A stretch of DNA of 64,000 nt from positions 185,870-249,869 of the forward strand of contig JAKRSC010000005.1 in assembly GCA_022402565.1 (NCBI GenBank), read 5' to 3'. How positions within the stretch are numbered: position 1 is the stretch's first letter; every line of letters starts with the position of its first letter. The notes beneath the pieces were generated by a model. That model saw only the letters and a list, made by a program, of their open reading frames with translations, did not search any database and was not told the origin of the DNA. A program made the position numbers and the translations under genes. This stretch comes from Hydrotalea sp. Lineage in GTDB: Bacteria > Bacteroidota > Bacteroidia > Chitinophagales > Chitinophagaceae. Shown here in pieces: positions 16,982 to 27,020 of this stretch.

Positions 16982-18097
16982 TTAGTATATGGTTATTAAA
17001 TCATTTTCTACTTTATAATTGAAGTTGCTGATGAAACGCAAGGCCTCTATAGCCTGAATTAAAGTCTCCTTTTCAAAGGAACCTGTCATCCTAATTTCCG
17101 CGAGGGTGTTATTACTAAATTGAATCTTAACATCATACCAACGCTCCATTTTTTTAGCAATTTCTCCAAAAGACTCATCTTCAAACAACAACAAGTTGTT
17201 CAACCAGCCGGTCTCAACCAATTGAGCGTCTGAATTTGATAAAACAATTGGTTTTAAAGGAAGAATCGAAACAGCTTGATTCAAATCAATTTCAACATCT
17301 TTTTTTGATGAACCATCAAGAACAGTATTTTTAACTACCAATTTTTGGTTAGGCACAAGTCTGAAAATTTTCTCTGGTTGCCTATGCAAGTATACCTCTA
17401 CACTTCCGTGAATCAGACTGGTTTCTGTAACCTCATCTTCAGGATAAGCTCTTACGTTAAAACTGGTTCCCAAAACCTTTACGTCTAGATGTTTTGTATG
17501 AATGATGAAGGGTTTTGATGCATTCTTTGTAACATCAAAAAAAGCCTCCCCTATTAAGTATACTTCTCTTGAAGATTTACCCGACCAACTGTCGTATGTA
17601 AGCTTAGAACCTGAGTTTAACCAAACTGTTGTTCCATCTGGCAAAACCAGTTTTGTTTTAGAAGCAGGCCTAGCAGAAACTTCTTTCAGAGAACTTGGGG
17701 AATTAGCTATGGTGGCATCTACATTTGAATGATTAAAGATTCCAAAGTACCATGTACCAATCACTAAAATAAGAACGGCCGCAATGGCAGATATCCATTT
17801 TATTCTTGGAGAAAAGAGACTGATTTTTGAGACTTTTTCAGGATATTCATGATCTCCTTGTGTTGGGAAGAAGAAACCCTCTTGCTCCATTTTGGATCTA
17901 TGCAAGAAATAAGTGGCTTCCATATAATCCGAATCAGGTTTTTCCGAACTAGACCAAACAGCTTCAAGAGAATCGCTGAGCTCTAATAAATACGGGTTTT
18001 CCTGCAGTAATTCCTCTAGCTGCAAAAGCTCTTGCTCACTTGCTTCTCCCGAAACTTTACGAGCCAATAAATTCCAAAAGTTGTCTTTATACTCCAT
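16982..18097 (-). CDS. FecR-family anti-sigma factor
   Basis: 371 residues in the standard Bacteroidetes FecR layout. The cytoplasmic N-terminal sigma-binding part is about 1-100 (FWNLLARKVSGEASEQEL). One transmembrane helix lies about 104-124 (WISAIAAVLILVIGTWYFG). The periplasmic FecR domain is about 140-240 (LPDGTTVWLNSGSKLTYD, GEAFFDV, LDVKVLGTSFNVRAY), followed by a C-terminal STN-like DUF4974 domain (about 300-371). It would hold the ECF sigma factor inactive until the STN domain of the neighbouring SusC signals substrate. It lies between the sigma gene (51 bases upstream) and susC. Confidence 0.93.
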   Translation of the reverse strand: MEYKDNFWNLLARKVSGEASEQELLQLEELLQENPYLLELSDSLEAVWSSSEKPDSDYMEATYFLHRSKMEQEGFFFPTQGDHEYPEKVSKISLFSPRIKWISAIAAVLILVIGTWYFGIFNHSNVDATIANSPSSLKEVSARPASKTKLVLPDGTTVWLNSGSKLTYDSWSGKSSREVYLIGEAFFDVTKNASKPFIIHTKHLDVKVLGTSFNVRAYPEDEVTETSLIHGSVEVYLHRQPEKIFRLVPNQKLVVKNTVLDGSSKKDVEIDLNQAVSILPLKPIVLSNSDAQLVETGWLNNLLLFEDESFGEIAKKMERWYDVKIQFSNNTLAEIRMTGSFEKETLIQAIEALRFISNFNYKVENDLITIY

Positions 18098-18148
18098 GTG
18101 TCTTGTATATGGAGCCGAAACTCAAGGAAATCCCCTAAATCAAAAAAA

Positions 18149-18727
18149 TTATTTTTTTGTCCTACTGGAATGAATGAGCTTCAATTCAACCGCCAACTTT
18201 TTTAATGCAATAGATAATTGATTATCAATGGTTTTTATGGATACTTCTAATATTTCTGCAATTTTCTTATAAGGCAACCTATCTTCTTTAGCGAGCTTAA
18301 AAATAAGCTTTGCTCTTGGGGGGAGTTTTTCAATTGCAGTTTGAATTTGACTATGCAACTCTTTATTCAGCAGCGATGATTCTGGAAGTAAAAAATGATC
18401 GTCGGCCTGAAACTCTAACGACGACAAATCAACTTGTACGTTTTTCTGCCTTTTTTGAAGCTCTTTTAGGGTATTATTTTTAACAGAAATGTATAAGTAA
18501 AGCCGAATGTCATCTATTTCAAGTATCCTAGATCTATTTTTCCAAAGTGACATAAAAACTTCTGAAACAATATCCTCAGAGAGACTTCTATCGTTAGTCA
18601 TAGAATGAGAAAACCTTACCAAATAGAGGTAGAAAGATTTGAAAAGATGCTTATAGGAAGATTCATCCTCGTATAAAGCTATCCTCCTTTGATGTTCTAA
18701 CAGCTCTTCTTGTGTAAATCTTGGCAT
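18149..18727 (-). CDS. ECF RNA polymerase sigma factor (sigma-70 family, PUL 1)
   Basis: About 192 residues from the ATG at 18727. Region 2 is visible at about 25-95 (SLSEDIVSEVFMSLWKNR, helices for -10 recognition) and region 4 at about 130-185 (LPPRAKLIFKLAKEDRLPYKKIAEI, then VSIKTIDNQLSIALKKL, the HTH for -35 recognition). It is the first gene of the sigma-FecR-SusC trio and should direct transcription of the downstream PUL when released by FecR. It follows the histidine kinase gene by 83 bases on the same strand without a visible terminator, so some read-through is possible. Confidence 0.93.
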   Translation of the reverse strand: MPRFTQEELLEHQRRIALYEDESSYKHLFKSFYLYLVRFSHSMTNDRSLSEDIVSEVFMSLWKNRSRILEIDDIRLYLYISVKNNTLKELQKRQKNVQVDLSSLEFQADDHFLLPESSLLNKELHSQIQTAIEKLPPRAKLIFKLAKEDRLPYKKIAEILEVSIKTIDNQLSIALKKLAVELKLIHSSRTKK

Positions 18728-18810
18728 TAGCAATACGGTATCAATTGCATAGTTACTAGAAAAAAGCTATATTCTTACATTACGTTTAATGGTAATTTGC
18801 TTCATCTTTC

Positions 18811-20847
18811 TCATTTTTTAAAAATCAGATATAAATCAGTTCCAAATCCAATTTTACTTTCTATAGCTATTGATCCTCTATGTTTCTCCATAAACTCCTT
18901 TACAATGAGTATTCCAAGACCAGTACCTCTTTCTTTAGATGTGCCTCTTTCTGAACGTGCTAACATAGATTTTTCAATTTGTTCGAGGGTTTTCTCGTCC
19001 ATACCAATACCTTCATCTTTACAACATATGCTAATCTCTGTATCGGATTCAAATCCTTGAAGAATAATTTTCCCACCTTTTCTACTAAACTTTATGGCAT
19101 TGTTGAGAATATTCCGAATCATAAAGTCCAACATATCTTTATCTGCAAAAACTTGTAAGCTAGCGGGAACTTCTATATGAATTTCTATTTGTTTTAATTG
19201 AGATTGGAGATGCAACAAACGTCTTCCCTTTTCTAGAGCCAAGCGTACATCTATAAGTTCTGGCCTAAATTCTAAAAGTTGCATTTGACTTTTGCTCCAC
19301 TGCAATACATTATATAATAATTGATTCACATGATCCAAAGAATCCTGTGCTTCTTTCATTAGTTTCACCCGATCCTCACCACTCAACTTTTCGTGGTGCT
19401 CTGTAATTAATTTTAAGAAAGACTGCATAGTTGCGAGTGGATTTCGCAAGTCATGTGATATGATGGAGAAAAGCTTATCTTTTACTTTATTGAGTTCTGC
19501 TAATTGATTTTGGGAATCTCGTAAGTTTTTAATTGTCTCTGCTAAACGTTTATTTTGATCAAGTAATATCCAAGTTTGCTTTTCAACTTGTTTCTGTAAT
19601 TCTTCATTTTGCCTTTCGCTCATTTCTTTTTTTTCCCTCTCAATCTCAACTGCCAACCTCTCTTTTTCAAGGGTTTCTTTAGTGAGTTCTTCTTGTGTTT
19701 GATTTAATCTGCTTGCCAACCCTAATGCAAAAACCAACACTTGAATCATCACTCCATACTGAACTATATAACGAGTAAAATAATTATCTTGAATTAAATG
19801 CATCTCTTTCAAAATGAAGAGAATGGCACCAATCACCAGTACTAAATTCGCCCAAATGAAATATTTGGCTGGCCTGTATTTTTTTACATAAAATGCATAG
19901 AATCCACCAACTAACATGTAAACCAAAATAAATGTACCAGTAATCCCTATTAGATCAATTAAGGATGATAGGTAATCAATATCAAAAATATAACCCCCTA
20001 ATCCCACAAGAAACATAGACCCCGACAACCACAGTAACATGTACCATAGCTTTTGTAATAGAGGATGTAAATTAATGACATGTAAATAGGCTCTTGTAAA
20101 AAGCAATCTGGCTATTCCTGTTGCTGGCACGAGCAAAGTATATGAGAATGTATCCCATCTTGGCGAATTGGGCCACAAGTATTCTATTCCAAATCCGTAA
20201 TAAAAGCTAAAGTATAAACCAATTGAAACAATACTAACTACGTAATGAAAAAAACTATGATCTCTTACAGCCCACCAAATTAAAAAGTTATACAAAGCCA
20301 TTACAAAAATGACTCCCAAAAATATTCCTTGCCAAAAAAGTCGCTTACGATCGCTTTCCTCAAATGCATATCTGGTTTGTAAGAATATCTTCTCTCCTTT
20401 AGGAAAATAAACTGAATAACCAATTTGCATAACTAGTTTTACAAAAACTGTATCACCTCTATATAATTGCACACGAATAGCATTATTAGAGGAAGGCTGA
20501 GACCTTTCATTTAATCCAAGTAAGCTACCAGTAGTTAAAACAGTATCTCGAATATATACATCTAGTCGACCCAGCTTTGGAAAACTCCAGATATAACCCT
20601 GATCAAATGAAGAATTATGAATAAGCACAATATTGGCTTCAATGGATTCATTTAAAATAGATTTACTTGGTTGATCCCACTGCACCAGCTCTTGAGTAGC
20701 TGAATTTCTCCAAGTAATATTTTCTATTGCAATAACATTAGGCAAACTTCCATTTACTACATATACAGTATCTACTGCAAATAATTTTGCACATGTAAAT
20801 AGGCTTAATAAAGCCAAGAATAAACATTTCAATAAACCATTCTTCAA
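18811..20847 (-). CDS. 7TM-DISM sensor histidine kinase
   Basis: About 678 residues if started at the TTG at 20847. No in-frame ATG precedes the signal peptide, and extending to the TTG at 20940 would overlap the divergent regulator gene. Order: signal peptide (KCLFLALLSLFTCAKLFA), extracellular 7TMR-DISMED2-type sandwich domain (about 30-165), seven transmembrane helices (about 170-380), a coiled coil (about 380-450), HisKA with phospho-acceptor H465 (FSIISHDLRNPL), and HATPase_c (NAIKFS N box, DEGIGM, GTGLGI). 7TM-DISM receptors are thought to sense carbohydrates or other small ligands. The divergent LytTR regulator 43 bases away is the obvious partner. Confidence 0.88.
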   Translation of the reverse strand: MKNGLLKCLFLALLSLFTCAKLFAVDTVYVVNGSLPNVIAIENITWRNSATQELVQWDQPSKSILNESIEANIVLIHNSSFDQGYIWSFPKLGRLDVYIRDTVLTTGSLLGLNERSQPSSNNAIRVQLYRGDTVFVKLVMQIGYSVYFPKGEKIFLQTRYAFEESDRKRLFWQGIFLGVIFVMALYNFLIWWAVRDHSFFHYVVSIVSIGLYFSFYYGFGIEYLWPNSPRWDTFSYTLLVPATGIARLLFTRAYLHVINLHPLLQKLWYMLLWLSGSMFLVGLGGYIFDIDYLSSLIDLIGITGTFILVYMLVGGFYAFYVKKYRPAKYFIWANLVLVIGAILFILKEMHLIQDNYFTRYIVQYGVMIQVLVFALGLASRLNQTQEELTKETLEKERLAVEIEREKKEMSERQNEELQKQVEKQTWILLDQNKRLAETIKNLRDSQNQLAELNKVKDKLFSIISHDLRNPLATMQSFLKLITEHHEKLSGEDRVKLMKEAQDSLDHVNQLLYNVLQWSKSQMQLLEFRPELIDVRLALEKGRRLLHLQSQLKQIEIHIEVPASLQVFADKDMLDFMIRNILNNAIKFSRKGGKIILQGFESDTEISICCKDEGIGMDEKTLEQIEKSMLARSERGTSKERGTGLGILIVKEFMEKHRGSIAIESKIGFGTDLYLIFKK

Positions 20848-20890
20848 TTTTGGCCAGCTTTCTGTAAATTTAAGCGAATTGAATGGATCT

Positions 20891-21625
20891 ATGCCTGCAA
20901 GTAAAATTTTGATTATTGAAGATGATTGGATTATCGCCAAGGAACTACAACTGAATTTGCAAGATTTAGGGTTAGAAGTAGTTGGCTTATTTGATAATGC
21001 GGAAGATGGTCTTCTTCAAATTTCACAACTTCAACCCGATCTAGTTATTCTAGATATTGCACTGGCTGGGAAAATGAATGGTATTGAAGCTGGATCAGAA
21101 ATCAAGAAAAAATATCCACTCCTACCTTTCTTATTTCTGACTGCACAAGCTGATATTTCCACTATTGAAAAAGCTAAACTTGCAGATCCCGCAGGATACC
21201 TTGTAAAACCAATAGGCACGGAAACTTTATATTCAACCATCGAAATAGCACTTTATCAAGCGCAAAAAAGAAAAGATGACAAAACTCCTGATTTAAAAGA
21301 TCAGCTTACCATTCACGATAGTTTGTTTGTGAAAACCAAAGGCCGATTAGAAAAGATAAGTCTACGTGATGTACTTTGGATAGAAGCTTCTGACATTTAT
21401 ACATTACTTTGCACCTCGCAAGCAAAACATTTGTTGAATACTTCACTAAAATCTGTTGAAGAAAAATTTCCAGACGATTTCTTTTTAAGAGTGCACAGAT
21501 CTTTCATCATTCAACTTGAAAAGATTGATGCTATTGAAAATGATGAAATATTAATTGCGCAACAAAGAATCCCAATAGGTAAAACCTATCGGGATAAACT
21601 GATGCAAAGAATAAATACTTTATAA
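20891..21625 (+). CDS. LytTR-family response regulator
   Basis: 244 residues from the ATG at 20891 (a TTG at 20879 would add four). Receiver domain about 5-120: acidic pocket IIEDD, phosphorylated D55 in LVILDIA, LTAQA, and the K of YLVKPIG. LytTR DNA-binding domain about 145-244 (LWIEASDIYTLL, FLRVHRSFII, IPIGKTYRDKL). It should be phosphorylated by the divergent histidine kinase and bind DNA at direct repeats. Its stop codon abuts the stop of the convergent topoisomerase gene with no spacer (TAATTA at 21623-21628). The target genes are unknown. Confidence 0.9.
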   Translation: MPASKILIIEDDWIIAKELQLNLQDLGLEVVGLFDNAEDGLLQISQLQPDLVILDIALAGKMNGIEAGSEIKKKYPLLPFLFLTAQADISTIEKAKLADPAGYLVKPIGTETLYSTIEIALYQAQKRKDDKTPDLKDQLTIHDSLFVKTKGRLEKISLRDVLWIEASDIYTLLCTSQAKHLLNTSLKSVEEKFPDDFFLRVHRSFIIQLEKIDAIENDEILIAQQRIPIGKTYRDKLMQRINTL

Positions 21626-24139
21626 TTATTCGAATAACTCTGGCTGGTCAACAGCTGGTTCTGTAACCTCCCATTGCATTTCTACCGACTTGGTGAAATC
21701 CATTAGTTTGGCACCAATTGCCTTCCATCCCATAATTTCAACCATCTTGGCCACTTTAAATTTGGCTTTACGCACTTGAGCCCCTCTTCCGGTTTGTACA
21801 ATTAAAATAGGTGTTTCCTCTGTGCTTGCAGCAACTACATAATTCTCAAGGCCATCCTTAATAAATCGGTATTGTGTTTTAAGAGTTGTGGTCTCAATCT
21901 TGAAACGCTTAATAGTAAACTGCGATTTTTCATGATCATAATATACTGCAGTAATAACACTGTCAGCATCATATTGCTCAATCATCAAAACTTTTTCAGG
22001 ATCAAATCGCTGTGTTAACTCTGTATCTGTTAACTCATAACTTCCATCTTTATAAATAACCAGAATTTTATCTTCTGATTCAAATGTACCCAAGTATTTT
22101 CCTTTTTCATCAGTATTCAACCGCCCAAACTGTTCATCAAACCAAACCTTAATACCCTCTAATGTGCTCTTTCCTTTTTCTTTAAGCTTAATTGAGCGAA
22201 TAGGATACTTAGTTACCTGATTACCCATACTGCTTCTACCTTTGATCTCTAACTCTTCAAAATAAAAATCTAATTCTTTGTTTCTGGCAGTACAATTTGG
22301 ACTTAATTGAATCTTTACAACTTCAGCTTCACCATTTGCGTTGGCTGTGAAATAGTGTACTTTACTTTTATCTGACCCCTTGGTTAAATCGTATTCTTTA
22401 TCGCGCGTTATGCCTGTTACATTAAATCTCTTACCATAACTCACTCCAGATGCTCCGTCAACATAGATCATATTGTAAGTAGTTCGCTCGTCGTTTTTTC
22501 GGAAAATAGCAACATGAATAATGTCTTTCCCAATAAAAACCTTCTCTCCTACTTTCACAACCTTCATAATTCCTCTGCGAGTGAATACTATAATATCATC
22601 TAAATCTGAACAGTCAGTAATAAACTCATCTTTCTTCAATGAGGTACCTATAAATCCTTCTTGCCTATTAACATAAATTTTTGTGTTGGCAATGGCTACC
22701 TGTTGAACTTTAATATGATCAAATGGCTTGATCTCAGTTTTTCTTTCACGACCTTTACCAAACTTTTTCAATAAATTCTCATAATACGCAATAGTGAAAT
22801 CGTTGAGATGTTCAATATCAAATTTCACCTGCTTAATCTCTGCTTCAATCCCCTGTATTTGTCGTATTAAATCATCAATATCTAACTTGTAAATTCTTCG
22901 AACTGGCTTCTCTGTAAGCTTTAGTACATCTTCTCTAGTAACTTTTTGCTTGAGCTGTTTTTGGAATGGAACAAATGCTTTTTCAATGGCTTCTAAAACC
23001 AGTTCCCAAGTATTGTGCTTTTTCTCTAGCTCTTGATAAATTTTTTCTTCAAAGAATATTTTTTCTAATGAAGTGTAATGCCATTTAGCTTCTAATTCAG
23101 CAAGCTTAATTGTTAACTCTTGGTGCAGCAACGACTTGGTGTGATCTACACTATTTCTTAATAGTTCATCAACTCCCAAGAATCTAGGTTTGTTATCAAA
23201 AATTACACAAGCGTTGGGTGAAATGCTCACTTCACAATCTGTAAATGCATATAATGCATCAATTGTAATATCTGTTGAAATGCCCGGAGCCAATTCAATT
23301 TGAATTTCCACCTCTTTGGCAGTAGCATCGGTTACTTTTTTAATCTTAATCTTACCTTGATCGTTGGCTTTAATGATACTATCTACCAAAGTGCCTGTAG
23401 TAACTCCGTATGGAACACTCTTTATGACAAGTGTTTTTTTATCCAACTCTTCAATATTTGCTCGAACCCTAACCTTACCACCTCGCTTACCTTGTTGGTA
23501 TTGCGACACATCAATCATGCCACCTGTTTGAAAATCAGGAAACAGTTCAAACTTCTTCCCTTTTAGATGTTTGATTGAAGCCTCAATAAGTTCGCAGAAA
23601 TTATGTGGTAATATTTTAGTTGATAACCCTACCGCAATACCATCTGCTCCTTGTGCTAAAAGCAAAGGAAATTTCATTGGTAAGTGAATAGGCTCTTGCT
23701 TTCTTCCATCATAACTTAATTGCCAATTGGTTGTTTTTGCATTGAATGCAACTTCCAATGCAAACTTGCTTAGTCTAGCTTCAATATACCTCGATGCAGC
23801 TGCAACATCACCTGTTCTTACGTCACCCCAGTTACCTTGCGTATCTATCAATAAATCTTTCTGACCTAAGTTCACCAACGCATCTCCAATACTTGCATCA
23901 CCATGCGGGTGGTACTGCATACTTTGTCCAATAATGTTGGCCACTTTATTAAAACGACCATCATCCATTTCTTTCATAGCATGCAAAATTCTTCTCTGAA
24001 CAGGCTTTAACCCATCTAAGAGAGCGGGAACCGCCCTCTCTAAAATAACATATGAAGCATAGTCTAGAAACCAAGTTCTATATTGTCCTTGTACGCCTGT
24101 TGTTGAATCTCCCGATGTAAAAAAATGATTATCTGCCAT
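21626..24139 (-). CDS. parC: DNA topoisomerase IV subunit A
   Basis: 837 residues, type IIA topoisomerase DNA-cleavage subunit. The winged-helix/tower region is N-terminal, with the active-site tyrosine Y118 in AASRYIEARL and the preceding YHPHGDASIGDALV motif. A coiled coil (about 360-470) and C-terminal beta-pinwheel (about 500-815) follow. The C-terminal domain lacks an obvious gyrase box, and the protein pairs with the ParE-like gene upstream in the same operon, which favours topoisomerase IV over gyrase. It decatenates daughter chromosomes. A DUF1835 gene sits between the two subunits, 13 bases from each. Confidence 0.9.
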   Translation of the reverse strand: MADNHFFTSGDSTTGVQGQYRTWFLDYASYVILERAVPALLDGLKPVQRRILHAMKEMDDGRFNKVANIIGQSMQYHPHGDASIGDALVNLGQKDLLIDTQGNWGDVRTGDVAAASRYIEARLSKFALEVAFNAKTTNWQLSYDGRKQEPIHLPMKFPLLLAQGADGIAVGLSTKILPHNFCELIEASIKHLKGKKFELFPDFQTGGMIDVSQYQQGKRGGKVRVRANIEELDKKTLVIKSVPYGVTTGTLVDSIIKANDQGKIKIKKVTDATAKEVEIQIELAPGISTDITIDALYAFTDCEVSISPNACVIFDNKPRFLGVDELLRNSVDHTKSLLHQELTIKLAELEAKWHYTSLEKIFFEEKIYQELEKKHNTWELVLEAIEKAFVPFQKQLKQKVTREDVLKLTEKPVRRIYKLDIDDLIRQIQGIEAEIKQVKFDIEHLNDFTIAYYENLLKKFGKGRERKTEIKPFDHIKVQQVAIANTKIYVNRQEGFIGTSLKKDEFITDCSDLDDIIVFTRRGIMKVVKVGEKVFIGKDIIHVAIFRKNDERTTYNMIYVDGASGVSYGKRFNVTGITRDKEYDLTKGSDKSKVHYFTANANGEAEVVKIQLSPNCTARNKELDFYFEELEIKGRSSMGNQVTKYPIRSIKLKEKGKSTLEGIKVWFDEQFGRLNTDEKGKYLGTFESEDKILVIYKDGSYELTDTELTQRFDPEKVLMIEQYDADSVITAVYYDHEKSQFTIKRFKIETTTLKTQYRFIKDGLENYVVAASTEETPILIVQTGRGAQVRKAKFKVAKMVEIMGWKAIGAKLMDFTKSVEMQWEVTEPAVDQPELFE

Positions 24140-24152
24140 ACTTGTAAAAAAT

Positions 24153-24977
24153 TTATTCGCCTGCAGTTGCTTGTGTTTCTGCAGCAGTTGCTACTTCAAT
24201 ATCTTTCCATCCTTTGTTCCAATCGCCTCGTATTAAAAGCTTACTTTCTGATGCCAATGCTTTAATCCTTCCAACTAAAAATACATCACCTGTTGCACTT
24301 TTAATTTTTTGTAATACTTGAGAAATGAGTTTTTGCAATTTTATTCCATCTGCAGTTGCAGTGCTTAAAATTTGAGCATCATAATAGCTCTCTGGCTTAC
24401 TCACCAGCTTTTTACCTCCTTCTAAAATTCTAACGCCTCCGTTTTCTTGCATGAGTTTTGTCCACTCATCAGGATCTACTTCAAACTCGCTTAATGTAAT
24501 TACCCGAGCTAGCTTTTTGGCTTTGATGAATTCTTTAGGAGAAATTTCTGATAAGCGTGTAGGATAAAAAATTTGACCTTTATCGTTGATGAAGGGCAGG
24601 TTGTTTAAGTATAAAACCGAAATAAGTCCTTGGTAATCTTTCAACTGCGACATTAACCAGTAATACCCACATACATCATGCTGATTTTGTCCCATCCATA
24701 TCCAAACCTCTACACCTTCTGCTAATTCTTTTTGCAAATTATGAACAGTTAGCTTATCATTTACCAAATCTAATTGTTCGGAATATGGACTATTTTCTAA
24801 CTGCACTTTCCACCAATCCCTTCGTACCTGATAACCCTCTGTTTCATAAATATTTACTATAGGTCCAACCGCATAATCATCTTGAATATGCCAAACCTGC
24901 CCATCCATGGTACTGTCTAATTGAAAAGCAGCTTGTAATGCTGCTATATCTGCTTCTTGAAATACAATATGAATCAT
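24153..24977 (-). CDS. DUF1835-domain protein between parE and parC
   Basis: 274 residues, no signal peptide or membrane segment. The N-terminal 120 residues match the DUF1835 pattern (IHIVFQEADIAALQAAF, WHIQDDYAVGPI, VWIWMGQNQHDVCGYYWL). The C-terminal half resembles DUF3658 (RVITLSEFEVDPDEW...). The function is unknown. DUF1835 proteins are often stand-alone genes near various loci, but here the gene is embedded with 13-base gaps between both topoisomerase IV subunits, so all three must be co-transcribed. A role linked to topoisomerase assembly or DNA is suggested only by position. Confidence 0.8.
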   Translation of the reverse strand: MIHIVFQEADIAALQAAFQLDSTMDGQVWHIQDDYAVGPIVNIYETEGYQVRRDWWKVQLENSPYSEQLDLVNDKLTVHNLQKELAEGVEVWIWMGQNQHDVCGYYWLMSQLKDYQGLISVLYLNNLPFINDKGQIFYPTRLSEISPKEFIKAKKLARVITLSEFEVDPDEWTKLMQENGGVRILEGGKKLVSKPESYYDAQILSTATADGIKLQKLISQVLQKIKSATGDVFLVGRIKALASESKLLIRGDWNKGWKDIEVATAAETQATAGE

Positions 24978-24990
24978 ATTATTCTATCTT

Positions 24991-26877
24991 CTATTCCGCT
25001 TCAACTACATCTAATTCAAAGCGAAGGTTGTCAATAATAAAGTCTTGTCTTTGTTGTGTGTTCTTACCCATATATTTTTCTAAAAGCTCTTGAATATGGT
25101 CGCCTTGTTCTAAAATAACCGGCTGCAAACGCATATCTCTTCCTATGAACCTGGCAAATTCATCGGGCGAAATTTCACCAAGCCCTTTGAATCGAGTGAT
25201 CTCAGGTTTGTTACCCAACTTTTCAATAGCCGCACGCTTTTCTGTTTCATCGTAACAATAAATAGTTTCTTGTTTATTCCGAACTCTGAACAGTGGAGTT
25301 TCTAATATATAAACATGCCCTTTCTTTACAAGATCTGGAAAGAATTGTAGAAAGAAAGTCATAATAAGCATACGTATATGCATTCCATCCACATCGGCAT
25401 CTGTTGCTATTACAACATTGTTATAGCGAAGCCCTTCAATACCATCCTCAATATTTAGTGCATGCTGCAACAAGTTGAATTCCTCATTTTCATACACTAC
25501 TTTTTTTGTAAGACCGAAACAGTTCAATGGCTTTCCACGTAAACTAAAAACTGCTTGGGTTTCAACATTCCTTGCTTTTGTTATAGATCCACTAGCACTA
25601 TCACCTTCGGTAATAAAAATAGTAGAGTCATTTTGTAATGCTATGAATGCCTCTTTATTTTTTGCTGGTGCTTCTTCATTCAAATGCACTTTACAGTCGC
25701 GCAATTTTTTGTTATGCAAGTTCGCTTTCTTAGCTCTTTCATTCGCCAACTTTTTAATCCCCTGCAATTCCTTCCGCTCACGTTCACTCTGTTCAATTCT
25801 CTTTTTAAGTGCCTCAGCAATGTTGGTATTTCTATGCAAGTAATTATCTAGCTCTTTCGCTAAAAACTCCAACATGAAATTTTTCATAGAAGGACCACCT
25901 TCATATACAACCTGACTTCCCAGTTTTGTTTTGGTTTGGCTTTCAAAAACTGGCTCTTGAACCCTTACACTTACAGCTGCAATTATACTTGTACGAATAT
26001 CGGATGCTTCATAATCTTTCTTGTAGAAGTCGCGAATCACTTTTACATAAGCTTCTCTGAATGCTTGCTGGTGGGTTCCACCTTGTGTTGTATACTGTCC
26101 ATTGACGAATGAAAAAATGTCTTCGCCGTAATCGTTGTTATGGCTAATGGCTACTTCAATGTCTTCACCTTTTAAATGAATAATTGGATAACGTAATTCA
26201 TCTTCGTTACTTTTTCTTTTCAGCAAATCCAATAAACCATCTTTTGAAATATATTTTTTCCCGTTGTAAGACACGGTTAGTCCAGCATTGAGATAACAAT
26301 AGTTCCAAATTTGGTTCTCAATGTATTCATGCAGAAAATGATAGTTTCTAAAAATGGTATCATCTGGAGTGAATAAAACCTCTGTACCATTTGGCTCATC
26401 GGTTTTTACCTCTTTATGTTCTTTAACTAGAACACCTCTTTCGAATTCAGCTGTTTTTGCCTTCCCATCGCGTACACTGGTTACTTTGAAATAATTACTC
26501 AAAGCATTCACCGCTTTTGTACCAACCCCATTCAGCCCTACACTTTTTTGAAATGCTTTGCTATCGTATTTCGCACCAGTATTAATTTTACTAACAACGT
26601 CAACCACTTTTCCTAAAGGAATACCTCTTCCATAGTCGCGAACGCGCACATTTTTCTGTTCAATTTCAATGAGCACTTGCTTTCCATGTCCCATGGTGTA
26701 CTCATCAATACAGTTATCTACTACTTCTTTCAGCAATACATAAATACCGTCGTCTGCTGCACTACCATCTCCAAGTTTTCCAATATACATACCTGGTCTA
26801 AGGCGAATATGTTCTCGCCAGTCTAGACTTCGTATGCTATCCTCATTGTAGTCGAATAAATTGTTTTTTTCAGCCAT
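24991..26877 (-). CDS. parE: DNA topoisomerase IV subunit B
   Basis: About 628 residues from the ATG at 26877 (a TTG nine bases upstream is possible). GHKL ATPase: [18 protein letters not shown] with the catalytic Glu, RDYGRGIP and [14 protein letters not shown]. Transducer domain about 220-390. Toprim with [10 protein letters not shown] and [10 protein letters not shown]-terminal ParE/GyrB tail with RFKGLGEI. It lacks the GyrB-specific insertion, and the length fits ParE. It is the first gene of the parE-DUF1835-parC operon. Confidence 0.92.
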   Translation of the reverse strand: MAEKNNLFDYNEDSIRSLDWREHIRLRPGMYIGKLGDGSAADDGIYVLLKEVVDNCIDEYTMGHGKQVLIEIEQKNVRVRDYGRGIPLGKVVDVVSKINTGAKYDSKAFQKSVGLNGVGTKAVNALSNYFKVTSVRDGKAKTAEFERGVLVKEHKEVKTDEPNGTEVLFTPDDTIFRNYHFLHEYIENQIWNYCYLNAGLTVSYNGKKYISKDGLLDLLKRKSNEDELRYPIIHLKGEDIEVAISHNNDYGEDIFSFVNGQYTTQGGTHQQAFREAYVKVIRDFYKKDYEASDIRTSIIAAVSVRVQEPVFESQTKTKLGSQVVYEGGPSMKNFMLEFLAKELDNYLHRNTNIAEALKKRIEQSERERKELQGIKKLANERAKKANLHNKKLRDCKVHLNEEAPAKNKEAFIALQNDSTIFITEGDSASGSITKARNVETQAVFSLRGKPLNCFGLTKKVVYENEEFNLLQHALNIEDGIEGLRYNNVVIATDADVDGMHIRMLIMTFFLQFFPDLVKKGHVYILETPLFRVRNKQETIYCYDETEKRAAIEKLGNKPEITRFKGLGEISPDEFARFIGRDMRLQPVILEQGDHIQELLEKYMGKNTQQRQDFIIDNLRFELDVVEAE

Positions 26878-27020
26878 AACTTTCAATTAGTCATCGTTTT
26901 GCAATTGAACTCTTTTTCAATACTGGCAAATGTGCAAGTTTTAAACATACGTTACTTCAATGTGAATAAGTTCAAACTATAGACCTACAATCAGCTAGTT
27001 TTGAGGAATTAGGTTATACT

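Noticed and set aside
20879-20940. 62-base overlap of the divergent kinase and regulator reading frames
   Set aside because: Both outer starts are TTG codons. The regulator has a good ATG at 20891, and the kinase signal peptide fits a TTG at 20847, so no real overlap is needed.
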